From: DASWZN01 sp963841635 | Lineage (GTDB): Bacteria; Acidobacteriota; Terriglobia; Bryobacterales; Bryobacteraceae | Length of the DNA: 64,000 bases | Direction of reading: 5' to 3' | Assembly (NCBI GenBank): GCA_963841635.1 | Contig: CAWJDO010000002.1 | Location: 2,666,001 to 2,730,000 of the forward strand | Shown here: positions 8,098-17,115 of the stretch, piece after piece | Layout of the letters: each line of letters opens with the position of its first letter | Position numbering within the stretch: the stretch's first letter is position 1 | Made by a program: the position numbers and the translations under genes | Notes under the pieces: model-generated | The model's database searches: none | The model's input: only the letters and a program-made list of their open reading frames with translations | What the model was told of the DNA's origin: nothing

Positions 8098-10137
8098 CTA
8101 GAACTCCAGCGCCTCGATCGTTTTGTTCAGCTCTGTCTGGAGCGCGGTCTTCTTGTCCTTCAGCTCTTTCTCGTGGTCGCGCAGCGTGGCGAGCTGGGCC
8201 TCTTGAGACGACAGACGCCGCGCGTAATTCTGCACCTGCTCCTGCTGCCCGCTCACCTGGTTGAGCGTGGAAATGTTCTGCCGCAGGCGCTCCTGGTCCT
8301 GTACCAGCGAGTTGATGTCCTGCTCTCCCCGCTGGATCGCGCCGTCGTTCTCCGCGATCAGCCGCTTCTGCCCCGCGATGCGCTCGAGTTGCTTGCGCGC
8401 GCTCTCGTCCAGCTCCTTGTTCTGTATGTACGTGCCCAGAAAATCGGACGACGTGTTGGCCAGGGCGACGCTTTGATCGATCAGCCGCTCCTCGGTCACC
8501 GGCAGTTTCTCGGTCCCCTGCGACGTGAGCTTGACCTCGAACCGGTAGGCGGACGCCGTCGTCTCGGAGGGCGCGGGCTTCACCACGCGGCAGCCCCCCC
8601 GTATGGAATGCTCGACGATTAGCGTCTTCGGCTTCGCGTCCACGTTGTGGATGGTGTAAGTCTTGGTTTCTCGCTGCGCCGTCCTGACCGTGAGGAGGCC
8701 GCGCCGCACGTGGATTTCGCGAACCACGTCGCTCGATGAGTCGAGCTTCGTCGCCACGCGCGTGCCCAGATCGACGGCGTAGCTGACCAGCCGCTTGTCG
8801 CCGGCCTTCACCGTTTCCATGAGCGCTTCGCCCGCGTAGGTGTTGCTGTCGAACACCGTGATCGGCCCGCCGTCGAGAGTCTTGCCGGTGTTGTTGGTGA
8901 TCTCGGTGGCGTTGCGAGGGAACTCGCTGGCGGCTGTGCTGAAGATGAGCAGCTTGCGCGCCGTGACCTTCTGCTGCAGGAAGGGCAGCATCGCCGATTC
9001 GCCGTCGCGCACCGTGACCGGATTGTCGAAGCGATATTCGAACAGCTCGCCTCGCTCGGCGGCTGCGGCTGGAGCGGCAACCGTGCTGGCCACTTCCGTG
9101 TTCAGCCACTGGACTTGTTCGTCCTTGGACTTGGCCTGCGGTGGCGTAAACAGACGCGCGCCGCGCCCAACGCCGCCGCTGGGCGGACCGATTCCGCCGC
9201 CGCGGCCCGTACCGATCCCGCCGAGCACGCCGCCAGCCACGCCGCCTGGGACGCCGCCATAGACGCCCCCGGCATACACCTCCGGCGCCTCCGCTGCCTC
9301 TTCCGGCAATGTGGCCGTCTGCCGCGCCACCATCTGCGGCTCATACAGATTGGTGATGAACGAAACCGGCCGACCCGATACCAGCGCCAGCCGTACCTTC
9401 GTCCAGTCCTCCCCGGTGGTGTTGTCCACGATCGCCCAGCCTTCGAGCAGCGGCTCCGCCGCATCCGCGAATGCCAACCGGTAGCTCGATTTCCAAACCG
9501 GCGCCGGGACCACGTAGCTCGCCGTCAGTCGCCGCGCCCGGTCGCTCGTCGAATCCACGGTCACGCCGCGCTTCTCCTTCGATCGCCCCGCCGCCACGCG
9601 CGCCAGGTACTTGACCAGCTGTCCCTGCAACACCGGGTCGCTGAAGCGCATGGCCGTGACGCCGCCCAGGTCCACCGTCCGCAGCTCGCCCGAATCGAGC
9701 AGCAGGTTCACCTCCTCGCGCTGTGGCTGCTTCTCTTCAGCCTCGATCTCCCGTGCGCCGACCACGGAACCGGCCACGGTCTCCGGCCCGGTCTTCAGCT
9801 CCACACGCGCGCCCTTCAACTGGTCGAGGAGCGCGCTCAGCGGCTGGTGCTCGCCAAGCTGGAACGGGAACTCGGCCAGCTTCGTCGCCAGCGGCTCGCT
9901 CGAATCGTACCGTAGGCCGGAGATCTTTCCTCCGCCGTCCTCGAAGATGACCAGCGACTTCAGCACGTCGTTCATTTCGCCGGTCTTGAACTCCAGCCGC
10001 GCCGGCTCCCCGGCCTTGACCTCGCCGCTGCGAACGAAGTACCCGATGCCGTTCTTGTACAGGATCACTTCCCGCACCGGCAATTCGGCCGCGAGCGCGC
10101 CGGCCGCAAGAATTGTGGCGCACAGAATGATTTTCAT
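8098..10137 (-). CDS. DUF4139 protein, copy A
   Basis: A 679-residue exported protein. The first 16 residues (MKIILCATILAAGALA) form a signal peptide, so it acts in the envelope. The DUF4139 region runs from about 190 to 550 (RRLTASYVVPAPVWKSSYRLAF and NNTGKTLDGGPITVFDSNTY are landmarks), and residues about 560-679 form a long coiled coil rich in Gln, Glu and Leu. A Gly-rich insert (about 290-335) carries GGV repeats and differs completely from copy B. DUF4139 proteins have no agreed function. It sits 2 bases downstream of copy B and 9 bases upstream of hom. Confidence 0.85.
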   Translation of the reverse strand: MKIILCATILAAGALAAELPVREVILYKNGIGYFVRSGEVKAGEPARLEFKTGEMNDVLKSLVIFEDGGGKISGLRYDSSEPLATKLAEFPFQLGEHQPLSALLDQLKGARVELKTGPETVAGSVVGAREIEAEEKQPQREEVNLLLDSGELRTVDLGGVTAMRFSDPVLQGQLVKYLARVAAGRSKEKRGVTVDSTSDRARRLTASYVVPAPVWKSSYRLAFADAAEPLLEGWAIVDNTTGEDWTKVRLALVSGRPVSFITNLYEPQMVARQTATLPEEAAEAPEVYAGGVYGGVPGGVAGGVLGGIGTGRGGGIGPPSGGVGRGARLFTPPQAKSKDEQVQWLNTEVASTVAAPAAAAERGELFEYRFDNPVTVRDGESAMLPFLQQKVTARKLLIFSTAASEFPRNATEITNNTGKTLDGGPITVFDSNTYAGEALMETVKAGDKRLVSYAVDLGTRVATKLDSSSDVVREIHVRRGLLTVRTAQRETKTYTIHNVDAKPKTLIVEHSIRGGCRVVKPAPSETTASAYRFEVKLTSQGTEKLPVTEERLIDQSVALANTSSDFLGTYIQNKELDESARKQLERIAGQKRLIAENDGAIQRGEQDINSLVQDQERLRQNISTLNQVSGQQEQVQNYARRLSSQEAQLATLRDHEKELKDKKTALQTELNKTIEALEF

Positions 10138-10139
10138 GG

Positions 10140-12161
10140 CTAGAACTCCATTGCCTCGATCATCTGGTTGAGCGCGGCTTGAAGCGCCGTCTTCTTGTCC
10201 TTGAGCCCCGCCTGCTGCTCGCGCAGAGAGGCCAGCTTCCCGTCCTGCGCCACCAGTTGCCGGGAGTAATTCTGCACCGCCTCCTGCTGCCCGCTCACCC
10301 GGTTCAGGCTCATGATGTTCTGCCGGACGCGGTCCTGGTCCCGCACCAGGTCGTTGATCTCCTGGTTCCCGCGCTCGATGGCGGCGTCGTTCTGCGAGAT
10401 CAGCAGCTTCTGTGCCGCGATGCGTTCGAGCTCGGTGCGCCCGGCCTTGTCGAGCTCCTTGTTCTGCGCATAGACCAGCAGGAAATCGGGCGTAGCGTTG
10501 GTCAACTCCGTGGTCTCGCTTTCCAACTGCTCCTCCGTAACCGGAAGCTTGGCCGTTCCCTGTGGCGCCAGCTTCACCTCGAAGCGGTACGCGGACGCCG
10601 TCGTCTCTGCCGGCTTGCCCACGATCAGTCGGTATTCCGGCCGGATGGCGTGTTCGATGATCAGCGTTTTAGGCTTCGCGTCCACGTTGCGGATCGCGTA
10701 CGTCTTCGTCTCCCGGCTCGCCGTGCGCACCGTGAGCACACCGCGGCGGACGTGGATTTCCCGCACGAGTTCCTCCGCGGAATCCTCCTTTGTGCTCACG
10801 CGCGTGCCCAAATCGATGGCGTAGGAAACGAGCCGTTTATCGCCGGCCTTCACCGTCTCCATCAACGCCTCCCCGCCGTACGTGTTGCCGTCGAACACGG
10901 TGATCGGCCCGCCGTCGAGCGTTTTGCCGGTGTCGTTGCTCAGCTCGACGGCGTTGCGCGGAAACTCGGAAGCCGCGGTGCTGAAGACGAGCAGCTTGCG
11001 CGCCGTGATCTTCTGTTGCAGGAAGGGCAGCATGGCCGATTCGCCGTTACGCACCGTGACCGGCGCATCGAAGCGATACTCGAACAGCTCGCCGCGCTCG
11101 ACGGCTTCCGCCGGAGTTGCCACCGTGCTGGCCTCGGCGGCGAGCGACGCCGCCAGAGAGTCCCGTGTTGCCTGCTTCATTACCGGCGGTGGTGGTGGTG
11201 GCGCCGCAGGCGCTCCGCGATCGTGCTGGCTCACCAGGCCATTCTGCTCATACATCGTCAGCCCCGCGCCCGGCATATAGAGCAGCGCTCCGCCATACAA
11301 CTCGGGAGCCTCCGCCTCCTCCTCCGGCAACTCGGCCGTCTGCCGCGCCACCATCCGCGGCTCGTACAGATTGGTGATGAACGAAACCGGCCGCCCCGAT
11401 ACCAGCGCCAGCCGCACCTTCGCCCAATCCTCGCCGGTCGTGTTGTCCACAATCGCCCAGCCTTCGAGCATCGGCTCGGCCGCACCCGTGAACGCCAGCC
11501 GGTAGCTCGACTTCCACACCGGTGCCGGGACCACGTAGCTCGCCGTCAGCCGCCGCGCCCGGTCGCTCGTCGAATCCACGGTCACGCCGCGCTTCTCCTT
11601 CGATCGCCCGGCCGCCACGCGGGCGAGGTAGGTCACGAGCTGGCCCTGCACCACCGGGTCGCTGAAACGCATCGCCGTGACGCCGCCCAGGTCCACCGTC
11701 CGCAGCTCGCCCGAATCGAGCAGCAGCGTCACCTCCTGGCGCTGCGGTTGATTCTCGGCCGTCTCTATCTCCCGCGCGCCCACCACGGAACCGGCCAGCG
11801 TTTCCGGTCCGGTCTTCAGCTCCACACGCGCGCCCTTCAGCTGATCGAGCAGCGCGCTCAGCGGCTGGTGGTCGCCCAGCAGGAACGGGATGTCCGCCAG
11901 CTTCATCGCCAGCGGCTCGCTCGCGTCGTAGCGCAGACCGGAGATCTGGGCGCCGCCGTCCTCGAAGATCACCAGCGACTTCAGTACGTCGTTCATCGCG
12001 GCCGCTTTGAACTCCAGCCGCGCCGTCTCCCCGGCCTTGACCTCGCCGCTGCGGACGAAATAGCCGATGCCGTTCTTGTACAGGATCACTTCCTGAACCG
12101 GCAGCGCGGCGCCGAGCGCGCCGGCCGCGAACATCGTGGCGCACAACAGGATTCTGTTCAT
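10140..12161 (-). CDS. DUF4139 protein, copy B
   Basis: A 673-residue paralogue of copy A with the same layout: signal peptide (residues 1-18), N-terminal VQEVILYKNGIGYFVRSGEV domain, DUF4139 core, and C-terminal coiled coil. Long stretches are nearly identical to copy A even at the DNA level (for example around 11540-11620 against 9510-9590), whereas the central linker is different: here a Pro run (about residues 325-335) and Met/Asn-rich sequence replace the Gly repeats. This points to a recent tandem duplication or gene conversion with a freely varying linker. It is the first gene of the run copy B, copy A, hom. Confidence 0.85.
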   Translation of the reverse strand: MNRILLCATMFAAGALGAALPVQEVILYKNGIGYFVRSGEVKAGETARLEFKAAAMNDVLKSLVIFEDGGAQISGLRYDASEPLAMKLADIPFLLGDHQPLSALLDQLKGARVELKTGPETLAGSVVGAREIETAENQPQRQEVTLLLDSGELRTVDLGGVTAMRFSDPVVQGQLVTYLARVAAGRSKEKRGVTVDSTSDRARRLTASYVVPAPVWKSSYRLAFTGAAEPMLEGWAIVDNTTGEDWAKVRLALVSGRPVSFITNLYEPRMVARQTAELPEEEAEAPELYGGALLYMPGAGLTMYEQNGLVSQHDRGAPAAPPPPPPVMKQATRDSLAASLAAEASTVATPAEAVERGELFEYRFDAPVTVRNGESAMLPFLQQKITARKLLVFSTAASEFPRNAVELSNDTGKTLDGGPITVFDGNTYGGEALMETVKAGDKRLVSYAIDLGTRVSTKEDSAEELVREIHVRRGVLTVRTASRETKTYAIRNVDAKPKTLIIEHAIRPEYRLIVGKPAETTASAYRFEVKLAPQGTAKLPVTEEQLESETTELTNATPDFLLVYAQNKELDKAGRTELERIAAQKLLISQNDAAIERGNQEINDLVRDQDRVRQNIMSLNRVSGQQEAVQNYSRQLVAQDGKLASLREQQAGLKDKKTALQAALNQMIEAMEF

Positions 12162-12213
12162 GAGCTTGCCTCTCAGACGTGATGCCTCCGCCGCCGGTTT
12201 CCTTTCGACGGCC

Positions 12214-12627
12214 TCACTCCCCCATGACCTTTACGATCACCCGCTTCGGACGCCGCCCGTCGAACTCCGCGTAGTAGACCTGCTGCCACGGGCCGAAATC
12301 GAGCCGGCCGGCCGTCACTGGAACAATCACCTCGTGGTGCACCAGCAGGCTTTTCAGGTGCGAGTCGCCGTTGGTCTCTCCGGTTTGGTGGTGTTGGTAG
12401 TCAGCCCGGAAGGGCGCCAGTTTCTCGAGCCATTCGTCGATATCCGCCAGCAGGCCGTCCTCGGCATCGTTGACCCACACGCCGGCTGTGATGTGCATGG
12501 CCGATACCAGAATCATGCCGTCGCGGATGCCGCTCTTGGCCAGCGCGCTCTCCACCTGGGGGGTGATGTTGATGTACTCGCGCTGCTTCTTGGTGTTGAA
12601 AGTAAGGTATTCAGTGTGAAATCTCAT
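12214..12627 (-). CDS. yjbQ: YjbQ/UPF0047 family protein
   Basis: A 137-residue YjbQ-fold protein. Family members form trimers, and E. coli YjbQ has weak thiamin-phosphate synthase activity, so the true reaction is unsettled. The conserved MHITAGVWVNDAEDG block and the GETNGDSHLKSLL block with the buried His and Asp are present, and the C-terminus ends in RPKRVIVKV as is usual. I start it at ATG 12627 (MRFHTEYLTF) because homologues begin here; the open frame continues upstream to 13044 but that part overlaps the divergent barrel gene. A TATCAT box at 12636-12641 would again give a very short leader. Confidence 0.9.
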   Translation of the reverse strand: MRFHTEYLTFNTKKQREYINITPQVESALAKSGIRDGMILVSAMHITAGVWVNDAEDGLLADIDEWLEKLAPFRADYQHHQTGETNGDSHLKSLLVHHEVIVPVTAGRLDFGPWQQVYYAEFDGRRPKRVIVKVMGE

Positions 12628-12735
12628 CAGACGGAATGATACAATGACCCGGATGCCCGATGGCGGCTTGCTCGCCAGTTGATAGCCACCGAAGGGTTTG
12701 CGGTTGAGACTCGCGCGGTGTGGAAGGACGGTAGC

Positions 12736-14103
12736 GTGAAGCTTGCAGTCGTTGCCATGGTTTTCCTCACAGGCGCCTCGGCGTTCGCCCAGGACGCTCC
12801 GGCCGCGGCCCCCCAGGATCAAGGCGCGTCCTCCCAGGACCAGAGCACGGCCCAGCAGCCGTATGGCGGCCCTTCTCTTTTGAGCCGGGGTGACAATCCC
12901 AGCGTGCTTCGCGGGGCTGACCTCCCTCCCATACGCCCCTTCCTTGGGGTAACGGGACTTTACGACAGCAACAACATCGGGGGGTTCAACCTCGGCCCTG
13001 CCTACGGTGTCATGGGCACCTATGGTGTCATGGGCGACCACCACTGGTCACACGGTGAACTGGACCTGGATTACCACGGCTCCTACCGGAACTACGTCCC
13101 GAACAGGGGACGAAACGGTTTCGACAACATTCTGGACATCGCCATCAAACAACAAGTGACCCCGCATCTCTCGCTCTCCCTGACCGAGGATCTGTCAGAC
13201 GTCCGGAACTTCTACGCCCTCCCGATTGGCACTCTCTACGGTGGTCAGGGGCTTGGCGGTAACCCGCTCTACAGTGCGATTTCCGGCAGCAGCCTTAGCT
13301 CGACGCCCACCCTCGCCTCAGTCGGTGGTGCGCGTCTGGCGTACCAGATCAACGCCCGCCTGTCCGTCAGCGCCGGGGGAAGCGGAATCATCACCCGTCA
13401 GAAACTGCCGGGGCAAACGGTCGGTTCCGATGGTTGGGTCGCCAGCGGCGATATCGCATACCGCCTGACCCGATATCAGACCATCTCCGTCGGCTACGAT
13501 TTCACCAACTTCGAATACGCGGGCCGATATGGCACGACGGACATCCACACCTTCAATCTGAACTACGCGGTGCGCGTGGGGCGCAACTGGGAAATCGCCC
13601 TTGCCGGCGGCTTTTCACGCATCGAGGTTCTCGGCGAAGTTCTGGATCCTGCTCTCGCCGAGCTCTTGGGTATTCCCTATATCTATATACAAACCTACTC
13701 CGTCTCCTACACGCCGACTGAGTCGGCGCACCTCACGCGGACGTTCCGTCACGCCACCTGGGCGGCGGGCTTCGACCACACGGTGCTGGGTGCGGGCGGC
13801 CTGTACGGGGCGTCCACTTATGAGCACGGCGGTTCGACGTACAACTACTCCGGCCTGCGGCGCGTGAACCTGAACGTCGGCGGCGGCTACTACCGGTTCG
13901 TGCCCTTCGGAGATCCGAAGGCCGGCTATCACGCCCTTGGCGCCAGCGGCGGCTTCGTCGTCCCCCTGCGCGGCGGATTCTCGTGGGTCGGCCGCGTTGA
14001 CTGGCGTCACTATTTCTTTGCCAAATCCGTGCAGCAGGACTCTTACTATGCCACTTTGGGGATCTCCTGGCGTCCCGGCCGCGTCCCCGTGTCGATATGG
14101 TGA
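12736..14103 (+). CDS. Outer-membrane beta-barrel protein, hypothetical
   Basis: About 455 residues. The start is placed at GTG 12736 because GGAAGGA lies 8 nt upstream and the next residues form a clean signal peptide (KLAVVAMVFLTGASAFAQ). After a Gln/Ala-rich linker (about 20-50) comes alternating hydrophobic and polar sequence rich in Gly, Tyr and Asn (for example LDLDYHGSYRNYVPN, HTFNLNYAVRVGRNWEIALAGG, YYATLGISWRPGR), the pattern of a transmembrane barrel, and the last residues (VPVSIW) end in an aromatic as many barrel proteins do. The ligand is unknown. A receiver-domain gene follows after 6 bases. Confidence 0.75.
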   Translation: MKLAVVAMVFLTGASAFAQDAPAAAPQDQGASSQDQSTAQQPYGGPSLLSRGDNPSVLRGADLPPIRPFLGVTGLYDSNNIGGFNLGPAYGVMGTYGVMGDHHWSHGELDLDYHGSYRNYVPNRGRNGFDNILDIAIKQQVTPHLSLSLTEDLSDVRNFYALPIGTLYGGQGLGGNPLYSAISGSSLSSTPTLASVGGARLAYQINARLSVSAGGSGIITRQKLPGQTVGSDGWVASGDIAYRLTRYQTISVGYDFTNFEYAGRYGTTDIHTFNLNYAVRVGRNWEIALAGGFSRIEVLGEVLDPALAELLGIPYIYIQTYSVSYTPTESAHLTRTFRHATWAAGFDHTVLGAGGLYGASTYEHGGSTYNYSGLRRVNLNVGGGYYRFVPFGDPKAGYHALGASGGFVVPLRGGFSWVGRVDWRHYFFAKSVQQDSYYATLGISWRPGRVPVSIW

Positions 14104-14109
14104 CCTGAC

Positions 14110-14520
14110 TTGATTCCGAGCAGCCAAGAACACATCCTGGTGGTCGATGACGAGCAGTCGCTGCTGGTCGTCATGGAGCAGTACCTCCGCCGCCTGGGTC
14201 ATTCCGTGGTGGCCTGCCGCTCCGGCCTCGAAGCGTGGGAGCTGTTCGAGCAGGACCCGACTTCCTTCACCCTGGTGCTGGCCGATATCACCCTGCCCGA
14301 GATGTCCGGCGCCGAATTGCTCGCGCGTATGCTCCGCTTGAACCCCCGCGCCTGCATCCTGGTTTGCAGCGGCTATCCCTTCGACATGTCGACCTTGCCC
14401 GCGGTCTACCAGCGCCAGATCGGATTCCTTCAGAAGCCGTTCACGCCTCGCATGCTGGCCGATTGCATCGGTCGCCTCCTGGCCGACCGCGACGCCAGCA
14501 GTAGCGTCAGCACCGAGTAG
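14110..14520 (+). CDS. Single-domain response regulator (CheY-like)
   Basis: A 136-residue stand-alone receiver. The acidic pair is in ILVVDDEQS (residues 9-17), the phospho-acceptor Asp in LVLADITLPEMSG (about 55-67), the switch Ser in ILVCSGYP and the conserved Lys in IGFLQKPFTPRML. No output domain follows, so it must act through a partner. The start is TTG, 6 bases after the barrel gene's stop, which implies co-transcription with it. That pairing of a cell-surface barrel with a cytoplasmic receiver is unusual; no kinase gene is nearby. Confidence 0.88.
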   Translation: MIPSSQEHILVVDDEQSLLVVMEQYLRRLGHSVVACRSGLEAWELFEQDPTSFTLVLADITLPEMSGAELLARMLRLNPRACILVCSGYPFDMSTLPAVYQRQIGFLQKPFTPRMLADCIGRLLADRDASSSVSTE

Positions 14521-14524
14521 CGCC

Positions 14525-14553
14525 AGCACCGAACCGCGACCGTGAGGGAGCGG
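14525..14553. repeat. AGCACCGAACCGCG-type intergenic repeat
   Basis: Copy 1 of a 29-bp repeat whose consensus starts AGCACCGAACCGCG and ends GTCAGCAAGCGG (here GTGAGGGAGCGG). Other copies are at 19954-19982, 45761-45789 (inverted), and 62660-62688 with 62712-62739 as an inverted pair. Confidence 0.75.
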
Positions 14554-14569
14554 ACCCGGGGGGCCGCCC

Positions 14570-15145
14570 CTACTCGGCCTCGTCCGCCAACTCCATGAGG
14601 CGCTCGGCGAAGTCCTCGCCCGATTCCGACCACAGGCTCTGCCGCTCGAGCGGCGCCCTCTCCTCGATCTCGCGCGACAGCCGCACGATGCTCTGCAGAT
14701 TGGAGTGCGCCTTACGGCCGCTCTGCGCCACGCCCGGCATCGGCATAAAGCGTTCCTCCGCGCCCAACTCCAGCCGCACGTGCTCTCCCATGTCGTTTTC
14801 GAACGCGGGTCCGAAGCACGTCAGCGCCACGGGCGACGGTGACAGTTTCCAGTTGCCGTCCGCATCCAGGCGCCAGAGATCCCACCAGCCCTCTACCAGG
14901 TAGGCGCAATCCGGCTCCGGAAACTCCTCCGCGAGTTCGATCACCGTCTCTACATCCACGTCGCCCGAGAACATTTGTTCCAACACCCCGGGCTCCGTGA
15001 ACTCGATGGCGTAGATCCGGAGCGCGATGATGCCGGGCCGCAGAGCCGAAAACGGGAACAGGCGCAGCAGTTCCCCGAACCGTTCGAGCATCGTCTGCTC
15101 GTCGAACTCGCGCAGCCAGAGGGAAAGACAAAGTTGATCGGGCAT
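14570..15145 (-). CDS. Hypothetical protein
   Basis: A 191-residue acidic, soluble protein that I do not recognise. It begins MPDQLCLSLWLREF, has two Glu/Asp-rich helices (VETVIELAEEFPEPD and the C-terminal GEDFAERLMELADEAE), and a Trp-rich stretch in the middle (EGWWDLWRLDADGNWKL). There is no signal peptide, membrane segment or Cys motif. It is probably co-directional with, but not overlapping, the gene at 15150-16094, whose stop is 4 bases upstream of this start, so the two are likely translated from one message. Confidence 0.7.
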   Translation of the reverse strand: MPDQLCLSLWLREFDEQTMLERFGELLRLFPFSALRPGIIALRIYAIEFTEPGVLEQMFSGDVDVETVIELAEEFPEPDCAYLVEGWWDLWRLDADGNWKLSPSPVALTCFGPAFENDMGEHVRLELGAEERFMPMPGVAQSGRKAHSNLQSIVRLSREIEERAPLERQSLWSESGEDFAERLMELADEAE

Positions 15146-15149
15146 GGAC

Positions 15150-16094
15150 CTATTCGATGCGCTCCGTAAGCTTCACCGGCTGGGCCAGCCGGAAAGTCAG
15201 GCGGGTCTCCACCGGAAGTTCGGCCGGCTTGCGATGCGTAGCGGCTGCCACTCCGCCGCCCGCGGCCCCGCCCGCGCCCGCGCCGATCGCGGCGCCCTTT
15301 CCGCCTCCCGCGATCGCTCCGATCACTGCGCCGATCACGGCCCCGGCCCCTACTTTCTCGCCTGTCTGCTTGCCGCTATCCGCGGAGCCTTCGCGCGTGA
15401 CCCGCTCCGTGGTAATCGGCACGTCCTGGCCGTCGGAGGTGTGAAGCTTGATGAGCTGCAGCGCCAGGTTCTTGCCGTTCTGCCCCGTGTCGATCACTCG
15501 TCCCTCGATGTGCGCGCCGCGCTCCGCGACCGCGAAACCGTCAACCACCAGCGGCTGATCCAGGGTGGCGGAGAACGCGTCTCCGGCATGATTCTTGCTG
15601 CTGCTCAACGAGTCGGCGAGGCGAACCGTGATGAGCGCACCCGCGGGAATCGTAGCGTTGTGAGGCTGGCGTGGCTCGGGTGGTGCCGTCTGCGCCTCTG
15701 GCGGCGGATTGAGCACCACCGCCGGACGAGGCGGGGGTGTTGGATCGGGCGGAGGGACCGGTGTCGCCTGCGCCGGCGCCTGCATCGGGGATGGCATAGG
15801 ATCGGCCACTGGCTCCCGGTTCTCGGCAACCTGCTCGTGCCGCTCTCGCTCTCTACGGCTGGGCCCCGGTTTCCGTCGCGACTCGACCGCAGGCGCCGCG
15901 GGCACCGGAGCCAAAGCCACCGCGGCAGGAGTCGCCGCTGGCGTTGCCTCCGGCGTCGCCGTTGCCACCGCTGTGGCCGCCGCCGTCGCCACCGGCGCCG
16001 CCGCCGGAGCCGCCTGCCGCGCGTTGTAGATCTTGAACAAAAGAACGGCGCAAACCAACAGCGCTATAAGGATCCCGACCTGGACGGATTTCAT
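15150..16094 (-). CDS. Membrane-anchored glycine-zipper protein
   Basis: 314 residues with one N-terminal membrane segment (about 6-20, VGILIALLVCAVLLF). Residues 28-145 are a low-complexity Ala/Pro/Thr linker suited to crossing the periplasm. A folded domain (about 150-235) follows, and then a glycine zipper (about 240-285, repeated GAVIGAVIGAIAGG and GAGAGGAAGGG) that could insert into a membrane. The end (VETRLTFRLAQPV) resembles a motif common at the C-terminus of acidobacterial envelope proteins. Function unknown. Gene order with 14570-15145 is compact. Confidence 0.75.
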   Translation of the reverse strand: MKSVQVGILIALLVCAVLLFKIYNARQAAPAAAPVATAAATAVATATPEATPAATPAAVALAPVPAAPAVESRRKPGPSRRERERHEQVAENREPVADPMPSPMQAPAQATPVPPPDPTPPPRPAVVLNPPPEAQTAPPEPRQPHNATIPAGALITVRLADSLSSSKNHAGDAFSATLDQPLVVDGFAVAERGAHIEGRVIDTGQNGKNLALQLIKLHTSDGQDVPITTERVTREGSADSGKQTGEKVGAGAVIGAVIGAIAGGGKGAAIGAGAGGAAGGGVAAATHRKPAELPVETRLTFRLAQPVKLTERIE

Positions 16095-16173
16095 TTCATC
16101 CCCCTTCTCTTATAACGCACGCCCCGGCCGAACCGTTACCGGCCACCCCGGCACCGCGGACCGTCCCATCCCC

Positions 16174-17115
16174 TCATTCCGCGGAACGCACCAGAGCGGT
16201 TTCCATCCACGCGCGCGTTTCGTCCCAGGAGCGCAGCCCCGCCGTCGCGCCCAGGCGCTGGACCGACAGCGCCGCAGCCGCGTTTCCGAAGCGCGCCGCT
16301 TCAGCCAGGGGGGACCCGCGTTCGAGCGCGGCCAGGAAAGCCCCCGCGAAGCAATCGCCGGCGCCCGTCGTATCGACCACCGCAACGTCGAACGCCGGAC
16401 TGCGCAGCTCGCCTTCCGCGCCGAAAACAGCGGAGCCCTGCGCGCCCAGCTTCACCACCACGGTCCGCGCTCCGGCTTCTCGCAGCCGGCGGGCCGCGTC
16501 GCGTATGTCGGGCGCGGCGCCCAGCCGCTGCGCCTCATCCTGGTTGACGAAAAGCAGATCGGTCCAGGGAAGGCACGGCGCCAGGTCCTCGATCCACCGG
16601 TCCTGGGAGTCCCATCCCGTATCGACGGAAGTGGTCAGGCCGGCCCCGCGTGCGCCGCGCAGGATCTCGCTCCCGCGCCGCCGCAACCCGGGCAGCGAAA
16701 ACAGGTTCGCCAGGTGGAAGCGCGACATGCCTTCCGAGACCGCGGAATCGCTCTCCGGGGGATCGAACGCCTCGGCCCCCTCGCCGATGCGGTGCAGGAA
16801 GAGACGGTCGCCCGCCGAATTCACCAGCGCCACCGTGGCGGCCGTCGGGCCGTCGGTCCTGCGCACGTGCGCCACATCGACGCCCGCGCCGGCCAGCTCG
16901 CTCAGCAGCCGGTCGCCGAATGCGTCCCGCCCCGCCACGCTCACCAGGCGCACCGTCGCGCCGCAAACGGCCGCCGCATAAGAAGTGTTCGCGCCATTGC
17001 CGCCCATGTGCTGCTCGACGGCATCCACCCAGGTGGTGGTGTTCCACGCGATGCGGTCCACCGGCTGGACCAGGATGTCCATCACCATGTTGCCGTAGCA
17101 AAGGAGTCCGCTCAC
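16174..17115 (-). CDS. PfkB-family sugar kinase
   Basis: Ribokinase/PfkB-fold kinase of 313 residues that phosphorylates a sugar or nucleoside with ATP. The N-terminal motif GGNGANTSYAAAVCG (about 41-55) binds substrate; the C-terminal signature DTTGAGDCFAGAFLAAL (about 247-263) carries the catalytic Asp and anion hole. The substrate cannot be told from sequence. The start is GTG 17115, overlapping the TGA of the upstream gene (GTGA), so the two are translationally coupled. The much longer open frame reaching 17970 is only a read-through without homology. Confidence 0.88.
   Translation of the reverse strand: MSGLLCYGNMVMDILVQPVDRIAWNTTTWVDAVEQHMGGNGANTSYAAAVCGATVRLVSVAGRDAFGDRLLSELAGAGVDVAHVRRTDGPTAATVALVNSAGDRLFLHRIGEGAEAFDPPESDSAVSEGMSRFHLANLFSLPGLRRRGSEILRGARGAGLTTSVDTGWDSQDRWIEDLAPCLPWTDLLFVNQDEAQRLGAAPDIRDAARRLREAGARTVVVKLGAQGSAVFGAEGELRSPAFDVAVVDTTGAGDCFAGAFLAALERGSPLAEAARFGNAAAALSVQRLGATAGLRSWDETRAWMETALVRSAE

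Noticed and set aside
10179..12182. A 667-residue open frame on the plus strand opposite the DUF4139 copy B gene
   Set aside because: It mirrors the coding strand of a clear gene; its composition is Arg/His/Leu-rich as expected of antisense frames in GC-rich DNA, with no homology pattern.
12628..13044. N-terminal extension of YjbQ to 276 residues
   Set aside because: It would overlap the divergent barrel gene and has no match to the family; homologues begin at MRFHTEY.
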